A stretch of DNA of 43,794 nt from Myxococcales bacterium (GTDB lineage: Bacteria > Myxococcota_A > Polyangia > Haliangiales > Haliangiaceae), in the NCBI GenBank assembly GCA_024222395.1, contig JAAEPE010000455.1:1-43794 (forward strand). Reading direction: 5' to 3'. Below the pieces are notes generated by a model. It saw only the letters and a list, made by a program, of their open reading frames with translations. It searched no databases and was not told the DNA's origin. Positions within the stretch are counted from its first letter, which is position 1, and each line of letters starts with the position of its first letter. This document shows, piece after piece, positions 31,282-40,654 of the stretch. A program made the position numbers and the translations under genes.

Positions 31282-32610
31282 TTACTCTTCCCTCCAGAAC
31301 ACCCAAGCACCTTTTCGGTAGTCGGTGCTGCGCATGTTTTGGTTTTGAACTTCCGTATCCCAGATGCCCACAAGCTTGCGGCTAAACCGGGGTTTCCCTT
31401 TGGCCGTGAAGCCGAGGGTGGATGTGACTTCGACGCGGTACAGCCGTCTTGGGCCCGACTTTGCCACCTGGCCGAGTTTCTGCGGGTCGAGCTCGACGCC
31501 CTGTACTGGGTCCGCATTTGCCGCCGCGCTCTGTGCGCCTTGGCTGGGGCCTCCGAAGGGCCCTTGGTCTGCGCCTCCGACTAGTTCCTTTAGAGCCCCG
31601 TCCGGGTTCTTCACGTAGTCCGCAAAGGCGTTGAGGTCGTCGAAGTAGACGCCAAAGCTCCTGGCCTCGGCGACCCTCTTGGCGAGCGCCCACAGAAGCC
31701 TTGGGTCTTGCGTCACAGGGTCTTCGGCGTTCTTTGCTGATAAGAAAATCACCGAGGCGATGAGCCTCGGATCTGCAATCGCGCCGATGTTTAGTTTGCA
31801 GTCCCCATAGACCGTGAATTGCCCACCGAAGAGCGTCCAAAACCGATCGTCAACTCCGCGAACAAGCTTTAGCTCTGATGTCGTATCAATGTAGTTATTC
31901 TTGGCACGGTAGCGGTCGTCGAGACTCTGATAGCCGTACTCCTCGGAGCTACCTCGCAGCTCGCTCTTGGCCGTATCCTTGTCGATGTAGTCCATGAAGG
32001 CAGCAACTTGCTCTTCACGGGTTCGATTCCAACCATCGGCATCGGGCTCTTCGAAAATCGGGTTGTAGGCCTCAAAAAAGAGCATGGCCTCAAGCTCGGT
32101 ACGGAGATTCTTGCGACTTGCTTCTGAACCATTGGCGCAGTTCATGTTGAGCTTGCCGTCCTCTGTCGTGATTTGCACGTCGAAGGCTCCTGCAGCTACG
32201 CCGAGTCCTTCGATAGCATCCCCATCGAAGCCGCCGAGCATCGCAGAGAGGTCACTGACCTCCTCTTTCGAACCGCCAAAAGCCCCCATGAATAACTCTG
32301 TATAGTCGGACAACTGGATGTCCCCAAGGAATTGGCGATTCTTGTCGAGAACGTCGGTCTGCACCCGAATGATGAGCTGAGCCAGGTTAGCGCCAGATCG
32401 GTTAAGAAAGGTTGTGCGCATCGCATCGCGCGCATTTGCGGCGGACACGAAGTTCATCGTTGTGTTTGTTGAGTACTCGGTAACGAGCGCCTGCAGCACA
32501 GCGAGAAACGCCACCACCATGATGAGCGCCATGCCGGCCTGGCTCTTCGTGTCACGCGCTCTACGCCTGGCTCGGCGCATGCTCCTTGAGTATTTCTTCG
32601 TCTGAGACAT
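31282..32610 (-). CDS. gspK: Type II secretion minor pseudopilin GspK
   Basis: Large tip pseudopilin. The leader is long and basic (RRARRRARDTKSQAG), with cleavage expected at Gly26/Met27. The mature N-terminus MALIMVVAFLAVL lacks Glu at position +5, as known for GspK. The large globular part contains MNCANGSE and YGDCKLNIGAI segments with one cysteine each, which may pair, and a LVRGVDDRFW helix typical of the family. The length of 442 residues exceeds E. coli GspK (about 325); a Gly/Gln/Ala-rich insert near residue 365 adds to this. The gspL start is 2 bp from its stop. Confidence 0.92.
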   Translation of the reverse strand: MSQTKKYSRSMRRARRRARDTKSQAGMALIMVVAFLAVLQALVTEYSTNTTMNFVSAANARDAMRTTFLNRSGANLAQLIIRVQTDVLDKNRQFLGDIQLSDYTELFMGAFGGSKEEVSDLSAMLGGFDGDAIEGLGVAAGAFDVQITTEDGKLNMNCANGSEASRKNLRTELEAMLFFEAYNPIFEEPDADGWNRTREEQVAAFMDYIDKDTAKSELRGSSEEYGYQSLDDRYRAKNNYIDTTSELKLVRGVDDRFWTLFGGQFTVYGDCKLNIGAIADPRLIASVIFLSAKNAEDPVTQDPRLLWALAKRVAEARSFGVYFDDLNAFADYVKNPDGALKELVGGADQGPFGGPSQGAQSAAANADPVQGVELDPQKLGQVAKSGPRRLYRVEVTSTLGFTAKGKPRFSRKLVGIWDTEVQNQNMRSTDYRKGAWVFWREE

Positions 32611-32612
32611 GA

Positions 32613-33311
32613 CTAGTTGGTGAAGAACTTAAGTTCCTCTTGCAGCATGAGTCTTGCTTGGGTCACGAACTTCACTTCGTCCCCCTGCTCGTTTTCAAGT
32701 TCAACCGTGATACGAACGCGAGAAGGAAGCCGCCCGCGTTGGCCGTCGATGGCGGTGCTATCCCATCCCTCGCGCCAGCTCTTCTCCGGCCAGTCGTAGT
32801 ACTCGATCTGTACCGACTTGACGTCCCGAAGGAGAACTTCGATCTCTGCCGGCTCGTTCTCCCAATCTTCGTCGGGTGGGCGGCGATTCTCTCGGCGAAT
32901 CAGATTCTTCTTTGAGGAGTCCTCTTGGTCACTCTCCTCGAAGTAGGCAAGCATAGTTTGCTCCGACTCATTGGCGTCGGCCCAGAGCACTCGATGCCCC
33001 ATACTCGTGAAGCGCAGCTCGTCGACCTTGCCCGAGTCTTTGCCGATAAAGAACGTGCGCCGCTCTTCGAGACTCTGATCTTCGTTCGCGCTTATGTACG
33101 CAGAGGAGAGGTCCTCGACCATACGTCCCATCGCAATTCGAATCTCATGAAAGCGCTCGTTGATGGCTTCCGAGTCGCGCTTAATAGCAAGCCCACCACT
33201 GAAGCTCGACCAAGCCATCGTGAACATACCTAGCATGATTGCCATCGAGACCATGATCTCGATGGTGGTCATTCCTGCTTGGCGCTCCATTTGAGACGAC
33301 ACAGGTCTCAT
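32613..33311 (-). CDS. gspJ: Type II secretion minor pseudopilin GspJ
   Basis: Prepilin with cleavage site Gly13/Met14 and Glu at +5 (GMTTIEIMVSMAIML). The globular domain contains RIAMGRMVEDLSSAY, a TFFIGKDSGKVDELRFTS strand region and VLLRDVKSVQIEYYDW, all usual for GspJ. It caps the pseudopilus with GspI and GspK. The length of 232 residues is near normal. It is 2 bp before gspK and 45 bp after gspI, the widest gap among the pseudopilin genes. Confidence 0.93.
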   Translation of the reverse strand: MRPVSSQMERQAGMTTIEIMVSMAIMLGMFTMAWSSFSGGLAIKRDSEAINERFHEIRIAMGRMVEDLSSAYISANEDQSLEERRTFFIGKDSGKVDELRFTSMGHRVLWADANESEQTMLAYFEESDQEDSSKKNLIRRENRRPPDEDWENEPAEIEVLLRDVKSVQIEYYDWPEKSWREGWDSTAIDGQRGRLPSRVRITVELENEQGDEVKFVTQARLMLQEELKFFTN

Positions 33312-33356
33312 AGCTTCGTTCCTCCAGCCGAATCGCTCGAGCCGCCTGCATCGCCC

Positions 33357-33992
33357 TCATTCATCGGTATTCGCAGCCCCCGGGCCGAGATTGATCACGC
33401 GATTCACTGCGTGGGGCTCCGTGAAGTAGCAGTCCACCGTGAACTCTTCATCACTACCCGCGACCCGGTAGCGGATCGTTAGGTGCACTTTGCGAATCGA
33501 CTCTTCGAGGATGCCGCGAAAGAGCTCGAACTGAGATCCGATGAGCCCCGCGCCGGCTCCGCCATCACCGCCACCAAAACCGCCGAGCATGCCGCCGAGC
33601 ATGCCGCCACCGGCCTCAGCATCCTCGCCACCTTCCTCTCCCTCTGCGCCAAGAGTCTGCATCGCACCGAGGTTTGGAATCTCGATCTTTGTAATCTCTG
33701 CCTCCCAGCGAATCTGTGGCCAGCCCTCTTCCTTGAAATCACCTTCTTCGGTCTGATCGAGATGCTGAAACCCCTCTTCTAAGAGTTTCTCCTCGAGGTC
33801 GTACATCTTGCCCCGAGCGAGCTCTGTAGCAGCAGTCATCATCTGCGCCTCCTGCGTGGAGCGGACGTTCGCTGCCGCTCCTTGCAATAGCAGGATGAGA
33901 GAGCCAGCAAGCATCGAGAGTGCAAACATCACTTCAACGAGGGTGAAGCCACCCTGGCCATTCTCGAACCGGCGATCTATGCGGCGACTCAT
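33357..33992 (-). CDS. gspI: Type II secretion minor pseudopilin GspI with Gly/Met insert
   Basis: Prepilin with site Gly15/Phe16 and Glu at +5 (GGFTLVEVMFALSML). The core pattern (AATELARGKMYDLEEKL ... VHLTIRYRV) fits GspI. At 211 residues it is much longer than the usual about 120. Most of the excess is an acidic then Gly/Met-rich insert (about 115-150: EGEEGGEDAEAGGG, MLGGMLGGFGGG). The insert looks disordered and may project from the pseudopilus tip. ATG 33992 overlaps the gspH stop by 4 bp. Confidence 0.88.
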   Translation of the reverse strand: MSRRIDRRFENGQGGFTLVEVMFALSMLAGSLILLLQGAAANVRSTQEAQMMTAATELARGKMYDLEEKLLEEGFQHLDQTEEGDFKEEGWPQIRWEAEITKIEIPNLGAMQTLGAEGEEGGEDAEAGGGMLGGMLGGFGGGDGGAGAGLIGSQFELFRGILEESIRKVHLTIRYRVAGSDEEFTVDCYFTEPHAVNRVINLGPGAANTDE

Positions 33993-34777
33993 TTCTCGTC
34001 CACCTCATCGCCAACGCCGTTGCGGCGCATGTGCTCGTCTGGATCCACTTCGCCGTTGCGGTATTCCACTCGGCTCGTTAGGCCGTGCAGCAGAATCGAA
34101 TTCTCTTCGCCATCTTCGTTCGCAATCCTGACAATGGCCTTCTCGGCAGACCCTACTGGGAAGAAATTGACGCTCACCGTCGTCTCTTTGACGGATTCAT
34201 AGAGATGCTGAACGTGTATTTCCTCAATGTGGATACCGCGGTCTACATCGAGTTTGTGTCGATTACCGCTTTTCGAGGGCTGTCCAGAGAGAGTATCGGT
34301 GGCCGGCAGGCAGCGCGTGGTTCCCAATCGGACCCCATCGAGAGCCGCAGCAGCTGCAATCGCTTCTTCCGGTGTGCTGGCCTCGATGACCTCTTGATTG
34401 AAGTCGCTGGTAACCGGCTGTTCCATCCGCTCGCGGAGCTTCTCGAGCTTGTCCACATCGACAACCTCCTCTTCGTCTCCGCGTTGAATCGTCTGCAGTC
34501 CCGAGCACACTTCCATGTGGTAGGTCTGCTCCTTGAGATTGAAGATGACCCTGTGGTGCTTGCCCGTCATCGTGGCCAAGTTGTGAGCAGCGCGTAGGGT
34601 CGCAAGCACTTCCACCGATGCTTCACGCAGACGGTCTTCGTCACTCTTGAGCAAGTTGCCGCCAAGAAACAGCGCCATGCCCATCCCCATGATGGCAAGC
34701 ACAACCATGATCTCAATCAAGGTTATGCCGGCTTGGGCCGCCAAGAACCTGGCGGAATGCTGTGAGATAGGACGCAT
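33989..34777 (-). CDS. gspH: Type II secretion minor pseudopilin GspH
   Basis: Prepilin with site Gly17/Ile18 and Glu at +5 (GITLIEIMVVLAIMGM). It has the GspH-like helix REASVEVLATLRAAHNLATMTGK and first strands RVIFNLKEQTYHMEV. At 262 residues it is larger than usual (about 160-190), with a Glu-rich middle (RGDEEEVVDVDKLEKLRERM). It connects the GspG shaft to the tip complex. It sits 19 bp downstream of gspG. Confidence 0.87.
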   Translation of the reverse strand: MRPISQHSARFLAAQAGITLIEIMVVLAIMGMGMALFLGGNLLKSDEDRLREASVEVLATLRAAHNLATMTGKHHRVIFNLKEQTYHMEVCSGLQTIQRGDEEEVVDVDKLEKLRERMEQPVTSDFNQEVIEASTPEEAIAAAAALDGVRLGTTRCLPATDTLSGQPSKSGNRHKLDVDRGIHIEEIHVQHLYESVKETTVSVNFFPVGSAEKAIVRIANEDGEENSILLHGLTSRVEYRNGEVDPDEHMRRNGVGDEVDEK

Positions 34778-34796
34778 GGAGTTTTGGCCTTAAGAA

Positions 34797-35255
34797 CTAC
34801 TCCCAGGACTTAATATCGTCATTCGTGCCCTGCTTGCCGTCTGGGCCAAGCGAGAGGATGCCGAAGCCAGTGGTGGCGCCTGCAGGAGCATTTGACCCGC
34901 AGAGCATGATGAGCTCGTTGCCCCATCCATCCTTCGAGTCCTTTTTGTTGCGGTACTTCTCCAAGTCCTTGAGGCTATCTGGGCACTGCTTGCCGCTATT
35001 CTTCATGCTCCAGTGCGTGTAGGCCTCGTTGGCAATCTTGACCACGACCATCCGAGTCGTATCCACCTTGGAGCCCTGAAACAAGCTCAGAACTTTGGGG
35101 CCAACGAGAGTGCCCATCACCACCGCGATGATTGCCAGGACGATCATGATCTCGAGGAGAGTCATGCCGATTTGGGCACGGAGACGGGAACGCTTGCCAG
35201 AGAGTCTGGTTGTTTGGCGGAGCGTGCGAAGTTTCATCATTTTTCTTGGGAACAT
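34797..35255 (-). CDS. gspG: Type II secretion major pseudopilin GspG
   Basis: Main shaft subunit of the pseudopilus. It has prepilin site Gly30/Met31 and Glu at +5 (GMTLLEIMIVLAII). The C-terminal loop SLGPDGKQGTNDDIKSW is the family's calcium-binding region, with Asp residues in place, and DGWGNELIM matches the DPWGxPY segment. A start at MMKLRTLRQ (35240) is also possible. The length of 152 residues is normal. Confidence 0.95.
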   Translation of the reverse strand: MFPRKMMKLRTLRQTTRLSGKRSRLRAQIGMTLLEIMIVLAIIAVVMGTLVGPKVLSLFQGSKVDTTRMVVVKIANEAYTHWSMKNSGKQCPDSLKDLEKYRNKKDSKDGWGNELIMLCGSNAPAGATTGFGILSLGPDGKQGTNDDIKSWE

Positions 35256-35271
35256 GGTCAGTCTCTTTCGC

Positions 35272-36513
35272 TTACATCTGGGTGAGTTTTTGCATCTCCA
35301 TCATGGGCATCAAGATGGAGAAGACTACAAAGGCGACGGAGCCGCCCATAACAACAAGCATGATTGGTTCGAGCATGCCAGTGAGATTATTGAGTTTGGT
35401 TTCGACCTCGCTCTCGTAGGAGTCTGCGACGCGAAGAAGCATGTCTTCTAGAGCGCCCGACTTCTCACCCACAGCGATCATGTGGGTAACGGATGGAGGG
35501 AACTCGCCGCTCCGCTTAAGACTCGCAGCTAGCGAATCTCCTTCGGTGATTGCGCGCTTCGCGTCCTCGACAATCTGCATGAGGATTGCGTTGCCAAGTA
35601 CGGCCTTGGAAGTCTCAAGAACCTTGAGCATCGGAACACCGGCTTTGAGCATGGTTCCCATGGTTCGGCAAAACCTGGATATGGCGACCTGGCGCACTAA
35701 CGCGCCGACCAGTGGCATTCCCAGGACCATCGCATGCCAGTTTTTTCGCCCCTCTTCGGTCTTGGACCAGACTTTGAACCCAACCCACATGCCAATTGTG
35801 CCGAGAATGAGCAGGAGCCAATACGCTCCGAGAAAGTCTGAAAACCAGATGAGCATCCGAGTATTGACCGGCAGCTGTACGGCTTGGGCATCGAAGAGCC
35901 CAGTAATTTTGGGCACCACCGCGACCATCAAGACACCCATGATGCTAACGCCGACCACGAGCATGATGACCGGATAGATCATCGCACCCTTAACTTTGGA
36001 GCGAAGCTTGGCCGCCGACTCCATGAAATCTGCGAGGCGCGAGAGCACCTCTTCCAAGTTGCCCGCTGTCTCGCCAGAACGCACCATCGAGACGTAGAGC
36101 GAATCGAAGACGTCGGGGTAGTTTGCCAAGGTATCGCCAAAGGACGACCCCTCGTTCACACTTGTGCGAATTTCTCCGACGATGTGTTTGAACTTCTCGC
36201 CCTCGGTCTGCTCAAAGAGCGCCTCCAGGCACTCGGCCAGAGCAATACCGGCGTTGAGCATCGTAGCGAGTTGCCGGGAGAAGGCCTGCACCTCAATGCG
36301 CTTGACCTTGTTGAAGGCACCGCCAAAGTCGACTTCTTTGCTGAGCCCCTTGCCACCGCCGCCGCCAGCTTTGCCCTTGGCAACATTGCTAGAAGTAACA
36401 GTGACGCCCTCCCCGCGCATGAGCTGTCGCAGCGCCTTGGGCGACTCGGCATCCTTGACTCCACTGACGCCCTTGCCAGTCTTGCCAATCCCCTTATAGG
36501 CGTAGAGGGTCAA
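35272..36513 (-). CDS. gspF: Type II secretion inner-membrane platform protein GspF
   Basis: Polytopic core of the secretion platform. The N-terminus MTLYAYKGIGKTGKGVSG is typical, followed by two T2SSF repeats: FSRQLATMLNAGIALAECLEAL and FCRTMGTMLKAGVPMLKVLE. Each precedes membrane helices (about 170-190, 225-245 and the C-terminal 375-400). A short Gly/Lys-rich linker (AKGKAGGGGGKG) follows the first 45 residues. At 413 residues it has the standard length. It starts 2 bp after gspE. Confidence 0.95.
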   Translation of the reverse strand: MTLYAYKGIGKTGKGVSGVKDAESPKALRQLMRGEGVTVTSSNVAKGKAGGGGGKGLSKEVDFGGAFNKVKRIEVQAFSRQLATMLNAGIALAECLEALFEQTEGEKFKHIVGEIRTSVNEGSSFGDTLANYPDVFDSLYVSMVRSGETAGNLEEVLSRLADFMESAAKLRSKVKGAMIYPVIMLVVGVSIMGVLMVAVVPKITGLFDAQAVQLPVNTRMLIWFSDFLGAYWLLLILGTIGMWVGFKVWSKTEEGRKNWHAMVLGMPLVGALVRQVAISRFCRTMGTMLKAGVPMLKVLETSKAVLGNAILMQIVEDAKRAITEGDSLAASLKRSGEFPPSVTHMIAVGEKSGALEDMLLRVADSYESEVETKLNNLTGMLEPIMLVVMGGSVAFVVFSILMPMMEMQKLTQM

Positions 36514-36515
36514 GC

Positions 36516-38297
36516 CTACTCACTCTCCGCGGTGGCGAGCAAGACGGCCTCTGGTGTGGTGAGCCCGGCCAATGCCTTGAGAGCGCCGTCCACGCGCAGA
36601 GTCTTCATGCCCCTGTCAACAGCAGAAGCGCGAATGGTACCCGCGTCCGCCTTCTCGAGAGTGAGCTGGCGCAGCGGATCGTCCACCACCAGCATCTCGT
36701 AGATGCCGGTTCGCCCTCGATAGCCAACCCCGCTGCATATTGGACAGCCTCGGGCCGCGAAGAACGTACCTGGTGGGGGAACCGCTTTGAGGTTGGGAAG
36801 GTCGGGTACTTCGTAGCCGCCTGCGTAAAAGCGATCGGAATCGAGGCCGAGTTGATTAAGAAGCTCGACCGTCGGCACCACCGCCTCGGCGCAGTCGTAG
36901 CAAGGACGACGCACCAGGCGCTGGGCCATGAGCCCAACCATCGAGGAGGCGACCAAGAAGGGCTCGATACCCATATCTACGAGACGAGTAATGGCACCGG
37001 CCGAATCGTTGGTGTGAATTGTCGAGAGCACAAAGTGGCCAGTTAGCGATGCGGTGATAGCGATTTCCGCCGTCTCAACATCGCGAATCTCGCCCACCAT
37101 GATGACGTCCGGATCGTGGCGCAAGAACGAGCGCAGCCCATTGGCAAAGGTGAGGTCAATCTTCGCCTGAACCTGAGTCTGCGAGATGCCGTCGAGTTGG
37201 TATTCCACCGGGTCCTCAACCGTGAGGATGTTGAGTTCGGGGGAGTTTATCTCCGAGAGACAAGCATAAAGCGTGGTCGTCTTACCGGAACCAGTAGGGC
37301 CCGTAACCAACATGATGCCGTGGGGGCGCTTGATGATGTCCCGGATGACCTTGAGAGTGTCTTGCGTCATGCCGATATCACCGAGCCCCAAGAGCACTGA
37401 GGATCTGTCGAGAAGGCGAATTGTCACCCTCTCTCCCGCAGCGGTGGGCACGGTGGCAACACGCATATCAATGTCTCTGCCGGCAATGCGTCTGCGAATA
37501 CGGCCATCTTGCGGAAGCCGCTTCTCGGCGATATTGAGGCCAGACATGATCTTCACGCGGGCGAGGATCGACGAGAGAAACTGTTTCGGGGCAGACTTCG
37601 ATTCGCGGAGCGCACCGTCGACTCGGTAACGGACTTTGACATCCTTCTCGCCGGGCTCGATGTGAATATCAGAGGCTCCCTCTTTGACCGCTTGGAAAAG
37701 CAGCGAGTTGACCCAGCGAATAATGGGCGCTTCATCGGTGACGTCGAGAATGTCTACGAGTTCTTCGGAGGCACCAAACCCCTCGTCATCGTCTTCTTCT
37801 TTGTTGAGATCCGCACCTTGGCGCAATCTCCCGTAGGCCTTATTGATGAGATCAACAATCGCGGCCGGCGGAGCCATGACGACTTCCACCGGGGCATCCA
37901 CCATCACACCGACATCGTCGAGAACATCTAGCGCCAGCGGATCGGACATGGCGACCAGGACTCTGTCGTCCTCGTCCACGGCAAATGGCACAATGCCGTG
38001 GGTACGGGCGAATCCAATTGGGATACTCGCGATAAGTTCCTCCGGCACATCATCAACGGCAGGCAATGTCTCGACAAACTCCTCGTCGTATTGCTTGCTC
38101 AGAGCTCGGGTTAGCTGCAGCTCATTTACTGCCTGCATTCCCACCAGAATGCGGCCAAGCAAGCCACCTTCGTCGGCCTGCTTGGTTAGTGCATGAGCGA
38201 GATGCTGAGGGCTCAAGCCCTCAGCAGCTACCAGGATTTCGCCTATGAGCTGCGCACCCAGCGGAGCCCCTATGGGCTGCCCTGCGAATTGCGTCAT
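36516..38297 (-). CDS. gspE: Type II secretion ATPase GspE
   Basis: Cytoplasmic hexameric ATPase that powers pseudopilus growth. The N-terminal domain (about 1-170) is of the MshEN/GspE-N type. The core shows Walker A GPTGSGKT (333-340), the Asp box EDPVEYQLDG, Walker B VGEIRDVETAE and the His box STIHTNDS. The zinc tetracysteine of GspE is present (Cys466/469 and Cys518/521). At 593 residues it is slightly longer than E. coli GspE (about 500), because the N-terminal domain is complete. It follows gspD by 2 bp. Confidence 0.97.
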   Translation of the reverse strand: MTQFAGQPIGAPLGAQLIGEILVAAEGLSPQHLAHALTKQADEGGLLGRILVGMQAVNELQLTRALSKQYDEEFVETLPAVDDVPEELIASIPIGFARTHGIVPFAVDEDDRVLVAMSDPLALDVLDDVGVMVDAPVEVVMAPPAAIVDLINKAYGRLRQGADLNKEEDDDEGFGASEELVDILDVTDEAPIIRWVNSLLFQAVKEGASDIHIEPGEKDVKVRYRVDGALRESKSAPKQFLSSILARVKIMSGLNIAEKRLPQDGRIRRRIAGRDIDMRVATVPTAAGERVTIRLLDRSSVLLGLGDIGMTQDTLKVIRDIIKRPHGIMLVTGPTGSGKTTTLYACLSEINSPELNILTVEDPVEYQLDGISQTQVQAKIDLTFANGLRSFLRHDPDVIMVGEIRDVETAEIAITASLTGHFVLSTIHTNDSAGAITRLVDMGIEPFLVASSMVGLMAQRLVRRPCYDCAEAVVPTVELLNQLGLDSDRFYAGGYEVPDLPNLKAVPPPGTFFAARGCPICSGVGYRGRTGIYEMLVVDDPLRQLTLEKADAGTIRASAVDRGMKTLRVDGALKALAGLTTPEAVLLATAESE

Positions 38298-38299
38298 CG

Positions 38300-40654
38300 C
38301 TACTCGCCTCCCTCGCTGCTCGCGTCACCCGTCTTAGTAGCTCTACCTTCGGATTTCTCTTCGAAGTAGCGAATCTCACCATCGGGTTCACCTATCATCT
38401 GCGCGTTGAGTTCCCGAAGCACCTGCGCTTCACGCTCAACAGATTTGACACTGCGGCTGATCTCCTCGAGTACTCCTCGCTTGCGGCGATAGTCCAAATC
38501 TGATCGGTACTTGATGTGCTTGAAGGTTGAGAACGTACGCGCAAACTCGCGCTGCTCGCGAGTCCGCTTCTCGACGAGGCGTTCGATGTCCATTTGGTCG
38601 TGCACGATATGCGGCGTGAGCACTACCAAGAGATTGCGTTTCTCCTTCGATGAAGTCTGGTACTTGAATAGGAGAGAACCTATGACCGGGATATCCCCGA
38701 GCAAGGGAACCTTGGACTCACTCGAGATTTTCTTGTCCGACATGAGACCGCCAATAACGACAGCCTGCTGGTCTCGCACGACGACCGTGTCCTTGATGGT
38801 GCGTTTTGCCCACGATGGCCCGAGCCCACCAAAGTCCTTGGAGGAAACATCGGAGATTTCCAAATCGATTTCGAGGCGCACCATTGACGAGGCATTGATG
38901 TGCGGTGTGATCTTCAGCGTTAGAGCGATGTCCTGCCGGTCAATCGACTGAGTTGCTGCAGCAAAGGGATTGCCCGCACCACCAACAGCAACGGAACTTT
39001 GAAAGGGGATATTCTCGCCAACACTAATCTCCGCCTCTTCGTTGTCTGTCGTGAGAATGTGCGGACTCGAGAGCACGTTGACGTTACTGGCGTTGGCCAG
39101 AGCGCTGAAGAGCACGCCGAAGGAGGGGATGCTGGTACCGAGTAACTGCTCGGCATTGTCGAGCAATGGCCCAAGTGCGCCGCCGATAAGCCCCGTGCTC
39201 GTCGCGATGCTATTTACGTTTAGCGAGGAGAGCTCAGAGTGCTGCACGCCACCCAGAGCAAGCGTGCCATCAAGAATGTCGACGTCCTTGCCTCCGTGCC
39301 ACGAGGAGCCATATTGCATGCTGTTGTTCACGCCAATCTCGACAATATTGGCTTCTATGTAGACCTGAGGCCTAGCGATATCGAGTTTGCGAATAACATC
39401 ACGCAGTGCCAAGAAATCTTTGACCGAGGCAACAGCCACGATGGAGTTGGTCGGCTGGTCGTGAGTAACTCGAACCTGTCCTTCGAACGCAGCAGCCGAC
39501 CCTGCATTGGCAGTTGGGCGATTTGCCTTGCTCGTGCGTTTTGCGCCACGTGCAGCCGTGCCGCTCGCCGGCTGCTGAATTCCGGAGATTACCGAGGTGA
39601 GAGTCTGACTCATCTCTTCGGCTTTGGAGTGATTGAGCCTGTAGACGTGGATGCGACCCGCCCCCTCAACGTCGATACCCACGTCGAGTCGTTTGACGAG
39701 GGCCTTCACGCGCATGTACGCGGCTTCGCTGCCAACCACGACTAGACTATTGATGCGCTCCTCGGCAATGATCTTTGAGGGGACGGCAGACTGCACTTCC
39801 GAGGCGCCGATGCTCGTCGGGCCCGAACGAGTAATCTCCTTGCGCCCTTTGCCCTTCTTTCTCTTCGTCGAAGGCTTAGATGCTGTAGGCGACTCCTTTG
39901 TTCCGAGAATGTCGGTAAGCCTGGTCGCAAGTTCCGTAGCATCCGCGAAGTGCACCTTGATCATATAGAGGCGCTCGCCCACCACCGGCTCATCCACAGC
40001 CATCATGAGAGTCGCCATCTTCGCGACATTTGTTCCCATGTCACTCACCATGACGATGCCCGACTTGCCGATAGCCGTGACCTGGCCATTCTTGCTCTTG
40101 AGTTCCTGCAGAACCTTGGCGAGGTCGTCCACCGAGAGGTGTTGTGGCCTGAGCACCACGCGAACCAATTGGTCGGTGGCCGGCGCCACACCCTTTGTAA
40201 AAATGGGTATTGCCTGCCCCTTCGCTTTGCTGGTCTCGACAATCTCGAGAATGTTGCCCTTAGGCACCACCGTGAGATTCATGCTCTGGAGGCCTACCAG
40301 GAAGACTCTCCAGGCTTGGCGGGCCGACATGTTCTTGGGTGTCATGATGGTGACCTTTGCGCTGCGCTTGCCAATCTCCGAGGAGTAGACAAAGTTCTTG
40401 CAGTGGAAGGTCATGGCCCACTTGATGAGGTCATCAAGAGTGGTCTCGGGCTTGAGACTTACGACGTATTTGCCTTTGCGCTGTTTCTCAGGGCAGTCGT
40501 AGAGGCTCTCCTCGAGAACCGCAGAGTCCTTGCTGTCATCGGCATCGGCGCTCCTCACACCCAGGGTAGATGCAAGAACTAAGACTGCTAGCACCGCAGT
40601 GGTGAGAAACGAGCGTTGCTTATGTGTATTTGATTTCATCATCAGAGACTTCAC
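38300..40654 (-). CDS. gspD: Type II secretion outer-membrane secretin GspD
   Basis: Forms the outer-membrane gate. There is a signal peptide (FLTTAVLAVLVLASTLGVRS), then N0 (about 60-130) and N1-N3 domains with repeated motifs VRVVLRPQHLSVDDLAKVL, MIKVHFADATELATRL and VYRLNHSKAEEMSQTL. The secretin core follows, with VNVLSSPHILTTDNEEA, QDIALTLKITPHI and VVIGGLMSDK. A very basic insert (KRKKGKGRKE) lies in the N2 region, and a coiled, charged tail of about 90 residues follows the barrel. GTG 40654 overlaps the gspC stop. No pilotin gene was recognised nearby. Confidence 0.96.
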   Translation of the reverse strand: MKSLMMKSNTHKQRSFLTTAVLAVLVLASTLGVRSADADDSKDSAVLEESLYDCPEKQRKGKYVVSLKPETTLDDLIKWAMTFHCKNFVYSSEIGKRSAKVTIMTPKNMSARQAWRVFLVGLQSMNLTVVPKGNILEIVETSKAKGQAIPIFTKGVAPATDQLVRVVLRPQHLSVDDLAKVLQELKSKNGQVTAIGKSGIVMVSDMGTNVAKMATLMMAVDEPVVGERLYMIKVHFADATELATRLTDILGTKESPTASKPSTKRKKGKGRKEITRSGPTSIGASEVQSAVPSKIIAEERINSLVVVGSEAAYMRVKALVKRLDVGIDVEGAGRIHVYRLNHSKAEEMSQTLTSVISGIQQPASGTAARGAKRTSKANRPTANAGSAAAFEGQVRVTHDQPTNSIVAVASVKDFLALRDVIRKLDIARPQVYIEANIVEIGVNNSMQYGSSWHGGKDVDILDGTLALGGVQHSELSSLNVNSIATSTGLIGGALGPLLDNAEQLLGTSIPSFGVLFSALANASNVNVLSSPHILTTDNEEAEISVGENIPFQSSVAVGGAGNPFAAATQSIDRQDIALTLKITPHINASSMVRLEIDLEISDVSSKDFGGLGPSWAKRTIKDTVVVRDQQAVVIGGLMSDKKISSESKVPLLGDIPVIGSLLFKYQTSSKEKRNLLVVLTPHIVHDQMDIERLVEKRTREQREFARTFSTFKHIKYRSDLDYRRKRGVLEEISRSVKSVEREAQVLRELNAQMIGEPDGEIRYFEEKSEGRATKTGDASSEGGE

